Translations under genes and position numbers: made by a program
Shown: one piece after another, positions 12,963 to 24,048 of the stretch
How the letters are laid out: the number at the start of each line of letters is the position of its first letter
How positions within the stretch are numbered: the stretch's first letter is position 1
Origin: Alisma plantago-aquatica
Lineage: Eukaryota; Streptophyta; Magnoliopsida; Alismatales; Alismataceae
DNA: 64,000 nt
Direction of reading: 5' to 3'
NCBI GenBank assembly: GCA_963693085.1
Contig: OY856410.1
Location: 1,395,360,363 to 1,395,424,362, forward strand
Notes under the pieces: generated by a model
What the model was told of the DNA's origin: nothing
The model's input: the letters and a program-made list of their open reading frames with translations, nothing else
The model's database searches: none

Positions 12963-14404
12963 TAATGGGGCTACAAATGTTGCACCAAGAAGAACCCTAA
13001 GAAAAATCTCCTAGGTTTACCAAAAGCAGTGCACTAATTACCCACTCCACATGAGAGGAAGCCTTATTGCAGTATACTTAAGGATCAAACCCAAAGGATG
13101 AACTTTTTAAGTAGTGAAATATGATTCAGAAGTAAAAAGAGTAATATTTATCACCGGATAGTTGAACGATTGATTAAAATAAATTATTACTAAAAGTAAT
13201 AGAGATTAAGAGGTAAATAACATGTAATAAAGAGCACCATGGCATGGGGTTTTTTCTACCCGGGCCTACGTAATTATCTTAACAAGATCTAACGCTCCAA
13301 TAGTTGTTGCTAAATCGAGGCATGGCTGATGTACCCTCATAGGATACACATCAATTATTAGAACAGACTCCCTTGGAACCTACCATCCTCGACACCCAAG
13401 TTCCTCACCTATGCTATTGAACTCCTTTATTTACGACCGACCATCATTGACACGTAGCAGATCAAAGTCCAAACACCTCATTAACCATTGCTGGCAACTC
13501 AGGGGGATAATAAGATCATTTTGTTGTTCTAATCACACTCACAAAAACTTGCATATCCATGATTATAACTAATATGCAAAACAAGTCATCAATTTGCAAA
13601 CAAAGACATCAGTAGAATGATACTTTATTTAGAAACTATATTATTGAATATAGATGCAAGCTAAGATAAAATAAGGGTGATCGGGGCTAGTCCTCATGCC
13701 CTAGCACAAAGCATCTACTCACTCATGGCGAGGGACAACAACAAAAAGATAGAAGGAATGATGAAGAACACCATGACGCTTGGTGTGGTCGTTGCCTCCT
13801 TGTTTCCCTCTAGGGTTTGTGTTGTAGAATGTGGCTTCTAATCACCGATCAAAGTCCCCCTTGAATGGATGATAAGGGTTCCCTTTTATAGATGCATTCC
13901 TCACCTCTAGAACCCTAAAGTTGAATGCTTGTGGTTGAAGGCATCTGCTTGTATGGCCAACTTGGTCCAATAGGTGACTCACGTGGGTTGCTCAATTTAG
14001 ACCTCGTATCCGGCCCTCTGGCAAACCAGTGTGGATGAACTGGAATGGACTGGATGCTGAGAATGTGTGCCAAGTCAATGAAGTTGAGAGAACTCTAGGT
14101 GAAGAACGGCTCGAATCTTGCAAATGGTAGAACCGCTTGCTTGACTAGGTGGTTGGAAGGTGATCAAATGGAAAGTTTTAGGGCCTTCCTTACCTTGAGG
14201 TATAGTGTCATGAGGGCTTAATCATCCATCCAGGTGTCATGGCGCAACTTTGGCTGATTATGCATGACATACATATAAAAATGCATTAAATATGAAAAAG
14301 GAAAAGTAATTGCATTTAAGTAAAAATAAAGCTAAAACTAGGAAATAAAGACACAATTACCCCTAAAAAGTAGATTAAACAACATGTCAAAAATGTACTC
14401 ATCA
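12963..14404 (-). repeat. E4 3' LTR (left copy)
   Basis: Homologous over its length to 56032-57447. The first bases read TAATGGGG where the other copy has TGATGGGG, a probable mutation of the terminal TG. On the minus strand the LTR starts TGATGAGTACA at 14404 and has TATAAAAGGG at 13881-13890. Confidence 0.85.
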
Positions 14405-15513
14405 AACTACCCCAGACTTAATCCTTTGCTCATCCCGAGTAAAGCAAAATAAAAAGGAAATCTACAATTGATGCTAGGTTCTAGGCCTTCCTCTCCCAAT
14501 CTAGAAAATCTCATAGTACCAATTCCATCAATCGCGACAAAGAGACCCTAATCCTTAGGGGGTCACGTAGTCACACTTGGATATCCCTCAACTGGGGCTT
14601 GTTCCTCTAATCGCTAGACCCCATAACCTGTAAGAAACTTCTTTCATATCAATAATACTCTTGGTTTGTCCATGCAAATAGAAGTAAGCACAAGTCAGGG
14701 CTATTTGGCTGTTTGGGGGGGGGAATTTTGATAAGTCCCCTGGGTATAAAAATTGGATGAAAAGAAGAGAAAGACATCGAATGAATCCAATTTTTATGAT
14801 CTCTCCTCTATTCGACTTGAGACCTTATTTGGTATTTAGTTGTTTTATTTGTCTCTCCTCTGTTCAAATAAAGACTTTTTATTTGGTTGTAGTTACATTG
14901 ACCACATGTTTTCATTTGGGATCATTGGCCACTTTTCTTCATGCATGCATGTGGTTGAAAATAGGAAGAAGATAGTATTTATAGAAGGGATGCCACCCCG
15001 AACATAGGGTTTGGCATATGAACAGAATTTCAATTTTTTTTGTTGTATGGATGGCGAATAGATAAGAAGTGATGGAAGAAAACTGGGGTTAAGATGCTCA
15101 CTTATGCTCCTTCATTTTATTGTTGCATTGGAATCAAATCATCATATTATATCAGTTACTCCAGTTAATATAGGGTAAAGGGGTGTTCATGAGTATTGTT
15201 ACAAGTCATGTTGAAGGCACATGTGGCTTGACCTTTCAGATTCCATCTTCTTATCGTTACTTCCAAAGGGGGAGGGATGCTCAATTGATTTCATCAGGGG
15301 CCCAAAATTGTTCAAAACACGTCTATCCTTAAAATTCCTTTTGCACTGGTAAGCTTATGAATAAGAAAAATAGAAATAGTCTATTCATATTTTTTTCATT
15401 TTTAACATACATCAGAGTGACCGACTAGGTAATGGTCACAACTCACGTAAAAAATGAAAAAGAAAATAGAAAACAAGACATATTCAAATAAAAGGATGGA
15501 AAAGGAGAAGAAG
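14405..15513 (-). other. E4 3' internal non-coding region with polypurine tract
   Basis: Just inside the LTR the minus strand reads AAGTCTGGGGTAG then two T, a polypurine tract, preceded by a GGGATGAGCAAAGG block like the GAGGACAAG motif found at the same place in E1 and E2. The rest is non-coding; an ORF at 14757 has no domain. E3 was inserted at 15513. Confidence 0.65.
15509..15513. repeat. E3 target-site duplication, left
   Basis: AGAAG, partner of CGAAG at 51955-51959 (four of five identical). Confidence 0.7.
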
Positions 15514-18500
15514 TGTTATAACCTCAATTTTGCTTGTATTGATTGAAATGCAATTTGCAAATAAAAGGGATTTTAATGGAAATGTATATGCTTTGTTTTC
15601 AAAGGATGGTTTCTTTTGCAAAATTTCCCTTGGATGCATGATTTCATGGATTACACTATTTTGATAAATCCAATAATGATAAAATGGGAAAAAGGACAAA
15701 AGAAATCCCATAATAAGTAAAAGGAAAAGAAATGAAAGATAGTTGTGTGTATATGTAAGAATTTTGTAGAATTATCTAGAAAGTGGCATTGATGGACACT
15801 ATTGATTAGTTTCCACATGGTTTTTAATAAGGAAAGAAATCAAAATAAAGAAAATAGAAAAGAAAGAAAGAGAAAAGATGGATTTTAGATTCATAATATA
15901 TGCCTTTTGAATGGATGACTTGCATGTTAAGAAAGGTATATTTTCTTTGGAGTTTAAGTCTCAAACTTTGGCCACATGTAGATAAAGTAATTATAGACTT
16001 TCCTCCAAAATTTGTGATTAAAATGATTAGAGGAGTGAGAGATATGGATTTTTCTAACTTTCCTAAAGTAAGGAGGATTATGGAAACATATATTTATGTC
16101 ACGATTTGATTTAACTGGGAAATTAGGGACCTGGTTCCCCTTGCTCTTTTTGTGAGCCCTAGTGGCCGTAGGATCCTTGATTGATGGCATTAAAGCCATC
16201 TCCTACCTTCAACTCAATTTGGAAGACGGGAACAATAATGACAACCTTCCCACATCTATCTCTCTCCCACTGACCAATATGGATAGATTTAAACTCTTCC
16301 ATCGAGTTCATGAAGTAAATTTGAACAAAATTGACCCTGGATTTGTTGGTTGTAGATCAGAATGGGGACCTTCCCCAATTTCTACAGAGAGGCAGGTCTT
16401 CGAGGTGGGAAGAAACCCTCTTTTCCCTCGACCTTACTGTCTATAAAAGGGCTAGATTCATACGGCAAACCCCAACGAGGTACATGTGCACCCAAGGCAT
16501 GATAAATCCACGCACTACACCGTACACTACCCCTCTCTAATCCCCTATTCTACCGCTGACAAACTGGTCTCCTCCTTCCCTTTCTCTATTGCCCGACGGA
16601 AGGAGACACCACTAGGAAGTTTGTGGAGGTCCCATGAAGGCTTCCTCACTACCGGCTTACCCCAGTCACCTAGAAGACCGACGTCAATGACTAGGTTGAC
16701 CATCACAAGGACTGAGATCATGTAGTGGAAGGAAAGTGGGGGGTTGAAGACGAGGAAGGAGAAAAGTAGTCTCATATCCCTGCTGGTGCAAGGCTCCAAA
16801 CTCAAGGTCACGAGGGCAGATGTGACTTTCTGCCTCAACCCAGTGCCTGGCTCGGGTGGAGCGCGTCCTCTATGTGGCTGACCCTGATTTGCTGAGCATG
16901 GACTCATGTGGAGGGAAAGAATATAAACAATTTGTTGATGTGGCTCTTCCTCATTGTTCCACTGGTAAATAATTTGGAGTAATCATAACTGATTCTTGTT
17001 AACTCAGATTAAGACATGTAATATATGATTTTTGATCAGAAAAATAAAAGAAATCTAATAAAAATGTTATCAGGGCCTAAATCTGCTTGTAACTCGAAAA
17101 AGTGTGTAAAGATGCTATCTTTAATAGTTTTAATTAATTTAAAACCCTATGTTTTGAAGATTAATGGATCTAATGATGTTCCTTAACAATGATGAACAAA
17201 GTTTAGTCTTTTGACATTAAAAGGATGGATTAGATCTAATTGGATGATATTTGTTCATAATTTTCTTTATTAGGGTTACATTATTATAAAAGTGCATTAA
17301 TGGACTTAGAAACCCTAATTTTTATAATTATGAGGTTTAATTTATTTATATATGGAAATCAATCAAGAAGGCGGCAAAATGATGTTCTTGAACTAATTTA
17401 TGGATAAAGACCCTTAATTTGAATAATTTCAGTAATTAAGGCTTTTATGAATAGAAAAGTGCTTTTAGGGTTTGTTGAGCTAAAAAGGGTAATTTTGGGA
17501 AGTAAAAGTGTGGAAACCAAGAAATCCTAAGGAAAACCTAATAAGATTTAGAAACCCTAGAATGGAATCCCAAGTCAATAAAAGATGTTTCAATGTGATT
17601 ATAACAATTAGGTGTTGTAAATACTTTTCAGGATCAAGTTGCTTGATTTATTGCTTGGCTTGGTTGATTGGACTCCTTGATTTAAATAGCTATCTTTCCT
17701 AGTTTTGAGACTTCCAAATCAGGTATGTAGCTACGACTAAGATTACTTGTCTTAGTTTCTCAATGTTTTCTAAGCTTTCACCAGTTTGCTTGCAATTAAT
17801 TGCTTGGGTGAACTTTAGTTCTTGCAACTATAAAGTGACTATGGCTATCACCATAAATATATGCATGACTAGCTCAGATCCTATTCCTCCTCTATAGCTT
17901 TGAGTATATGCAAGGAATTGATGACCTAGGTATTGGTCTACCCTTGTGGTAGGATCATCAGTTATCATGAGTTGATGTTTGGTCTACCTTTGGGTAGGAT
18001 CATACGACTTTACAACTCTATGCTTGGCCTACCTTTAGGGTAGGATCAAAAGGGGCTATTGAGGATCTACCATATGAGAGTTAGTATCCATGTCAAATGC
18101 AGGGACAACACATAGGCTTGGATATATCAGGATTGAGTAGTTATGTTTAAAACATAAAGTTTGATATGTTATACAATAATTTTGTTGCACTAGATGCAAA
18201 CTTTTTGTGTCCCCCACATACCTATATATCTTATTATATTGACCAATGTTTTATTTGTTGGAATTTTAGGTTAATATACTATTATGAGATAAACGGAAAG
18301 TGAATGTTAAATAAAAGGTGGCATTGAAAAAGAACAAGGCAAAATATTGTTTGGAGGACTTTAGTTAGTTCTTAAGGTGGGTAAAGTTCTGAAATCCTAC
18401 TTTTGAAAGGTATGTGAAAAGAAAAAAAATTTCCTATTTGAATCTTAGTTGTGGTAGAATTTATTAATTATTTTTATTATTTACAAACCATATGATTCTA

Positions 18501-18569
18501 TTTTGGGATAATGGCTCTAGTTTCTTGGCCTTCCTTAATTGGGGGTTGCTGAGGGGTGGGATCATTACA
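15514..18569 (+). repeat. E3 5' LTR
   Basis: Aligns along its length with 34794-36468 plus 50548-51954, at roughly ten percent divergence by eye. The TATA box is at 16442-16448. The region downstream of 17880 holds three imperfect copies of a GGTCTACCTTTGGGTAGGATCA motif (about 17936, 17980 and 18027). Small ORFs inside (15900-16907) are not genes. Confidence 0.92.
16442..16448 (+). promoter_or_regulatory. E3 5' LTR TATA box
   Basis: TATAAAA, conserved in the 3' LTR at 35726-35732. Confidence 0.6.
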
Positions 18570-19138
18570 TTTGGTATCAGAGCCTAGTTTTCCATATAAT
18601 ATCTAGTAATTAATAAATTTTACAAATTCCTTAGAGCCCAAATGGATTTATTAGAGAATTTTCTAAAGATGGAGGTGTCTAGAAAAGGATCACGATCTAG
18701 GGGCTGGTAAGATTTTCCTCTACCCCGCTAGTCAGTTTACAAGGAATCCCAGAATTTGTGTGACTTCCTGGCCAAAATTTGAGGATCTGACTGAAAATAA
18801 GATACATGTAGGATTTCTTATCTACTTTCATCCCTTCTTTATCCCCTTTCACTGGACAAACTTAAAAATGCTTTTCTCTCTCTCTCCACCTCCTTCAGAG
18901 TTTTGGGATAAGAGTGTTAAGGATTAAGGCATCCTCTGTCAAATAATAAAAGTGGACATAATGATAAAGAGAAAACATTTGATGGGTTTCTCCCCTATAA
19001 AGGTAAACCATGGATGGAGCTAGGTCTGGTAAGGGAAAACAGCCCCAGTGGGTCACAGGACTCACAAAACTCAAAGTGCAGGTTGTAACCCTAGCATCAA
19101 CATAAAACCTTAAGCATTGGATAGAGAAAGAGAGACCC
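18570..19138 (+). other. E3 primer binding site and leader
   Basis: TGGTATCAGAGC at 18572-18583 is complementary to the 3' end of plant initiator tRNA-Met. The remaining 550 bases are untranslatable leader or decayed gag. It ends at E1, whose target duplication gaccc is at 19134-19138. Confidence 0.8.
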
Positions 19139-19464
19139 TGATGCAGCCCTATTTTAGGGCTTCATCTTGTGTTATTTTGCTCTTCAATCACATCTACATC
19201 TGTTAAATTGCATGTCATTACCCCTAATATGCTTATTTGTATAAAATGCACTTATGGACATCATTGGCGTGTTTTTCAGGCATTTGGACCACACTTGATG
19301 GAAGAGAGAGAGAAGGAGTGATCCTAGGGTTCTTCTGCCCTTGGAGAGACCCAAAGTGAAGTCCGATACTCCCTCGACCTACCCCTAGTGGCTAAAGATC
19401 GTTTGAAGCAAAGATGTCCAAGAAAATCCAAAGATCCAAGTCAAGGTGCTGCCCCAGGACCCAG

Positions 19465-19822
19465 CACGGCCGTGGTACCACAGAACGGCCGTGCTAGGTG
19501 ACTTAGAAATTAACAGGCTCAACATCCAAGTGAAGCAGAGCACACCACGGCCGTGCACCGCACCACGGCCGTGCAATGGGAAGACACCACGGCCGTGTTC
19601 CATAAAACGGCCATGGCACAGTTCAGCAAAACGGCCGTGCAGAAGCACCACGGCCACCCTCACCAAGCCCACCACGGCCGTGGCACACCACCACCACCAC
19701 GGCCGTGTTGACCCACCACGGCCGTGGCCGTTTTGACCACCAACCTGACATTGTGCAATTCATTTCCCACGACCGTGCCCCAGACACCGCGGTCGTGGCC
19801 TACCTTGCCCACCACGGCCGTG
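19465..19822. repeat. palindrome array CACGGCCGTG in E1 5' LTR
   Basis: About 13 copies of the perfect 10-bp palindrome CACGGCCGTG or one-base variants (such as ACGGCCATG and CACGACCGTG), spaced irregularly at about 16-50 bases and mostly preceded by ACC or AAA. The array ends about 78 bases before the LTR TATA box, which places it in the U3 promoter region. ORFs running through it are products of the repeat and not genes. Confidence 0.95.
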
Positions 19823-19899
19823 CTACTCACAAGATCCAGCCACTTTTCTACTGCTTTCCCCATTTTACCCCTAACTTAACCTAGTGCTTCCCCCACACC

Positions 19900-19907
19900 T
19901 ATATATA
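19900..19907 (+). promoter_or_regulatory. E1 5' LTR TATA box
   Basis: TATATATA followed by CCTAGG; identical in the 3' LTR at 28915-28922. The predicted start is near 19930-19940. Confidence 0.65.
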
Positions 19908-21474
19908 CCTAGGTGGCGGCTGGGGCACGAGGTTAGCTACCTTCTACCCCTTCCTAGCTCCCCAAATCGCCACCCACTCCATTCCACTCCATTTCCACTT
20001 CAAATCCACTCAATTTCACCATTTCCACCACATAACCCCCCATATCTAAGCCTTCCATCCACTTCCCTCCATCATTCCACACCATTTCATCCAAGTAGAA
20101 GAAGGAGGACGTCCCTGCTGCTGCTGGAGAGAGGATTGACAACCGCTACTTCGAGCTCCATGGCTACCTCTATCTTCTTCTTCTCTCTTTTTGTGTTTTC
20201 CATGTATATGAGTAGCTAGGCTCTTTGGGTGGGCTGTTTGGGGTCAAATATGTTACTTTGATACCATGTTGGGGGAAAATGACATGTAAACTTTGTAATT
20301 CTATTTGTTAATGATTATGTTCTATTTATGTCTCATTCTCCATGAATTGCTTGTTGGTTTGTGTGTGAAATCACTTAGGAATTTAGGCAAATTGATTATA
20401 TGTGTGAATTTTGGGATTTGCCCCTAGGTCCAATTCTTGGATCCCTAGGTTGCCTCCCATCTTCCTACATCTTAATCAATCTCCCTAAGCCTAAGTGAGA
20501 GATCTAAGTAGCTAGATTGGATAATTCTTGTGCAATTAGCATGGAGCCTTCTCAAGGCTAGAATGTGGGGGAATTGGGGTCCAAAACCCTAATTTCACCT
20601 CCCCATTACTACCCTCGGCCCCTAATTGCCCTAGGAATGTCTAATCTAGAAACATAGACTTGATTAGACTCTAATTGGATTGAACCTAACCCCTAACCCA
20701 ATTGAGCCTCGTAAGGGTAGTGGGTTGTGTTAGGGACTAGTTCCCCTATACACAACCTAGCATATCCATGGCCAGTTAGTAGCTTAGGTTAATTCATTAG
20801 ACTCTAACTTGTTGTTTGGTTTGGATAATCTAAATGGAATCATAATGTTCACATGTCACCCCCCAACTTAAGTGATAAGTTCATACCCCTAAACAGCCCA
20901 CACATCTCTTTACTGCTTAAAACCCTAGTTTTGTGCTTGCTTAGCTTAGTTAGCTCTTTTCCTTGCTTAGTTAGCTTCTTGCCTTGCTTTCATCCTATTC
21001 ATGCTAGTGTAGTTCCTTAATTGCTCTTTTGCTTTTCTCTTGCTTGCCTTAGTGTAATTTGCACTTTCATATCTAGTTTAGTCCTTTCTTACTTTCTTAG
21101 CCTTAATCTAGTCTAGGGTTAACGTAGATTTCATTCTTGCCTTTAATTGTCTGCTTGTTTGTCCATAGTAGTTAACAATCAAAATCAACCTTTAAACCCT
21201 TAACCCTAGTCTCCGCAGTAGGAACCTAGCAAAACTAACCTAGCTCTAGCGCCCCCTCTTTTCCCTGTGGATCGACCCTATACTTGCCGCCTTCCTATAC
21301 TACGACACGACCCCGTGCGCTTGCGGGTGTAGTGTTTTAGTAGACGTAGGTAGCTAGTTAGGTTTATAAATTTTGAAAGCATAATCCCATATCTCGTGCA
21401 TTCCGACCTCGTGGGGCGCATCTATTCAATCGAGTAGTGTGTTAGCACCACTAGCGGAGACGCACCAAGCTTTC

Positions 21475-21492
21475 TGGCGCCGTTGCCGGTGA
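21475..21492 (+). other. E1 primer binding site, tRNA-Asp type
   Basis: TGGCGCCGTTGCCGGTGA differs at one base from the tRNA-Asp type site known from Athila, Cyclops and Calypso elements. Confidence 0.85.
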
Positions 21493-21666
21493 TTAGAGGC
21501 GCTCGGCCTAGCTAGTTAGTTTTGCTTTGACTTTTCCTACTGCCCTCATCATTGCTATTCTTTATTCATTACTCTTTGCATTCTTTGTGTATATTGGTTT
21601 GCTAACTTGCTTTCTTTTGTTTGGTTGTGCTTTGTGCATGTGACAAGCCATTCAGGAGGAAACAAG

Positions 21667-22764
21667 ATGGAAGGCCAAAATGCACCTCACAAGCCGCTTC
21701 AAGACTACTTCATGCCTAGCAACTATAAATCGCCAATTGCTAGCAGGGTTGATCAAATGCCAGGGGAGCAATTCTCTATTCCTCCAGGTCTTCTTGGGCT
21801 CCTTCCCATCTTCTACGGCTCGGAGAGTGAGAACCCCTACAAGCACTTGGACTCCTTTCTTGAAGTATGCTCCACCTTCAGGACGCCGACAGCCAGTGAT
21901 GATACAATCCGGTTGACCTTGTTCTCTTTCTCCCTCAAAGATAGAGCTAAAGATTGGTATGACTCAAGAAAGGACATCATGAGTTGGGAAACAATGAAGA
22001 ATGCTTTCTTGAGACAATTCTACTCTATAGCAAGGTTGACACAAATGCGGCGTGCCGTGACAAGTTTTAGTCAAATGGGAAATGAACTGTTTCATAATGC
22101 ATGGGAGAGATTCAAGAAGATGTTGAGAGAGTGCCCACACCATGAGATTCCTTTGTGGCAGCTAGTTCAATCATTCTACTCCGGTTTGTCTCTAAAGGAC
22201 CAAGACACAGTTGACTCTTCTTGTGGAGGAGTTTTCATGGCTAGGCCACTTGAGGAGATATGGCCTTTGTTTGAGCAGTTGGCTGAAGGATCAAGAATTC
22301 GAGCTTCTAGCATGATGAATGAAAGAGGGTATACCCTTGGTGTGACACCCCCTACTCATGATGACTCAAGCCCGCAAGTGATGAAGATTCTTGGTGACAT
22401 GGTGAGCTTCATGAAGAACCAGGTGACAAATGCTCCTTGCCACCCAGTCAATTCTATTGAGGTCTATGGGGAAGAAAAGAAGACACCTCACTCCTATAGC
22501 TACCAAGAACCACAAAGTCCCACATACAGCTCAAGGTTTGAGGAAGAGGTTCTTTCTAGATTGAAAGTGTTTGAAGATGTTCAAAGAGATGTTGCAAGGT
22601 TAGAAGAGAGAATAGAGCAGCTATCTTCCACACTTGCTCTCCAAGAAGAAAAATTGTCTTCAAAGCCCATCATGAGCCACCATGAATCAAATGGACCCAT
22701 GCCCTCCTCTCAATATTTCTATAGTCCACCCCCCATGCAAGTACACCCCATTCACTCATTCTAA
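21667..22764 (+). CDS. gag: E1 gag
   Basis: Nucleocapsid-type structural protein of an Athila-like Ty3/gypsy element. I chose the ATG at 21667 (MEGQNAPHKPL); the frame is open upstream but has no earlier ATG. The retrotransposon gag domain occupies about residues 40-200 of this form: a GSESENPYKHLDSF start, then RLTLFSFSLKDRAKDWYDS, then the LRQFYSIARL, AWERFKKMLRECPHH and FYSGL blocks typical of the family. The C-terminal 70 residues contain a heptad-like coiled coil (VARLEERIEQLSSTLALQEEK). It ends at a TAA (22762-22764), after which the same frame stays open through a Pro-rich segment into the protease, so stop and downstream part form one gag-pro frame with a single nonsense codon. The gag itself is otherwise intact. 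Confidence 0.9.
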   Translation: MEGQNAPHKPLQDYFMPSNYKSPIASRVDQMPGEQFSIPPGLLGLLPIFYGSESENPYKHLDSFLEVCSTFRTPTASDDTIRLTLFSFSLKDRAKDWYDSRKDIMSWETMKNAFLRQFYSIARLTQMRRAVTSFSQMGNELFHNAWERFKKMLRECPHHEIPLWQLVQSFYSGLSLKDQDTVDSSCGGVFMARPLEEIWPLFEQLAEGSRIRASSMMNERGYTLGVTPPTHDDSSPQVMKILGDMVSFMKNQVTNAPCHPVNSIEVYGEEKKTPHSYSYQEPQSPTYSSRFEEEVLSRLKVFEDVQRDVARLEERIEQLSSTLALQEEKLSSKPIMSHHESNGPMPSSQYFYSPPPMQVHPIHSF

Positions 22765-24048
22765 GTCTATTCCCAGCCTTACACCCCTCCACCACCTCCC
22801 TTACCTCAAATCTCCCAAAACTTCACTTTCCAACCCCAATTCTCTCACCCCCCTCAATTCCCTTCTCCACCTCAATTTCAACCCCAAGTGTCACCTCCAC
22901 CTCCTCCACAGCCACAACATGCTCCCCCTCTTCACCATGAGCAAGGTAGTGCTGTGACAGTTCTAAGGAGTGGGAAAACTCTTGAGCAGCCCGCAAGTCA
23001 AAGAAAGGTTGATAAAGCAAAGCAAAGGCAGCCAAGTGGTGATACTGTGATTGATATTGCCGAAGATGATGTTGTGATACCGCATGTTGAGTTTGGGATT
23101 CCATGTTATCCGCCACATACCCCTTTTGTAGGTCCTACCATCCCTAGTGTTCCGCCTCATGTTCATGAAAGTGCGGCAAAAACTAGTGATCCTCCATTTG
23201 TAGAAGCACTAGATGAGCCACCGGAGTTGAAAAGGAGGCAAAAGCACAATGTTGACATTCTTGAGGTGTTTCGCCAAGTAAAGGTGAACATTCCACTTTT
23301 GGATGCTATCAAGCAAATCCCATCATATGCCAAGTTCCTCAAGAACCTATGCACTGTGAAAAGAAGGTCAACGGGGAGGATTCCAAAGAAGGTGAGACTG
23401 AATGAACAAGTGAGCTCCATCATACAACACTCACTTCCCGTGAAGAGAAAGGACCCAGGAGCCCCACTCATACCTAATAACATAGGGGGACATCGCGTAG
23501 ACAGGTCCTTACTTGATTTGGGATCTAGTGTGAATTTAATGCCATACCATGTCTATGTCGAGCTGGGATTAGGAAAGTTAAAGCCGGCACATTGTACTCT
23601 CCAGTTGGCGGATAGATCCATAAAAGTGCCTAGAGGTAGAGTGGATGATGTCTTGGTGATGATTGATAAAGAAAAAGGCGCAGTGTTCCCGGCAGATTTC
23701 ATTGTACTTGACATGGAGCCGGAGGATAGGAAGATTCCCATCATCTTGGGAAGGCCGTTCTTATCTACAGCTGATGCCAACATTCATGTGCGCAGTGGCA
23801 CCATGACAGTCTCATTCATGGACATGAAGATTAACATCAACATGTACAAGACCCCAACCCGGCGAGTCCGAGAGAGGGATGTTGGACATGATCACTTCAC
23901 AAGTCCAAATGGGCATTTGAGAGAAGGACAACAGGGTGAAGATTTTGATGATGATTATTGTGATCAAAGGGATGAGGGACCGAGGTTAAGTGCAAAGGAA
24001 GGATGCATGTTTTGCAAGAATGGGCACATGAGGATTCCAAACGGATGA
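22765..24048 (+). CDS. E1 gag C-terminus and aspartic protease
   Basis: Continues the gag frame after the TAA. It opens with about 60 residues of Pro/Gln-rich linker, then VTVLRSGKTL, matching the TRSGK block that precedes protease in Athila-like polyproteins. A basic region with VFRQVKVNIPLLDAIKQIP follows. The aspartic protease has DLGSSVNLMP with the catalytic Asp codon at 23515-23517; the DLG form in place of DTG is usual in this lineage. Flap-region and ILGRPFL motifs lie near 23740-23766. The frame ends at 24048 without any RT, so the element has lost, or never had, the rest of pol. The protein could be made only by readthrough of 22762-22764 or by separate initiation. Confidence 0.88.
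   Translation, partial: VYSQPYTPPPPPLPQISQNFTFQPQFSHPPQFPSPPQFQPQVSPPPPPQPQHAPPLHHEQGSAVTVLRSGKTLEQPASQRKVDKAKQRQPSGDTVIDIAEDDVVIPHVEFGIPCYPPHTPFVGPTIPSVPPHVHESAAKTSDPPFVEALDEPPELKRRQKHNVDILEVFRQVKVNIPLLDAIKQIPSYAKFLKNLCTVKRRSTGRIPKKVRLNEQVSSIIQHSLPVKRKDPGAPLIPNNIGGHRVDRSLLDLGSSVNLMPYHVYVELGLGKLKPAHCTLQLADRSIKVPRGRVDDVLVMIDKEKGAVFPADFIVLDMEPEDRKIPIILGRPFLSTADANIHVRSGTMTVSFMDMKININMYKTPTRRVRERDVGHDHFTSPNGHLREGQQGEDFDDDYCDQRDEGPRLSAKEGCMFCKNGHMRIPNG

Larger units (their letters stand above)
19139..21467 (+). repeat. E1 5' LTR
   Basis: 2,329 bases. Order: about 320 bases of U3, the palindrome array 19465-19822, TATATATA at 19900-19907, a pyrimidine-rich leader, then CT-rich and TTAG-rich U5. 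It differs from the 3' LTR by a small number of substitutions and by two array units, 18 and 19 bases, missing here. Confidence 0.95.

Noticed and set aside
16545..16907. 120-codon minus-strand ORF
   Set aside because: Lies in the E3 5' LTR around its transcription start, is not preserved in the 3' LTR and has no domain.
19385..19863. Overlapping ORFs on both strands rich in HGRG or RPC repeats, also at 28363-28889
   Set aside because: They arise from the stop-poor CACGGCCGTG array of the E1 LTRs and not from selection for a protein.
21475..21492. tRNA-like sequence
   Set aside because: It is the 18-base primer binding site complementary to a tRNA 3' end; no cloverleaf follows. The same holds for 18572, 38469 and 56009.
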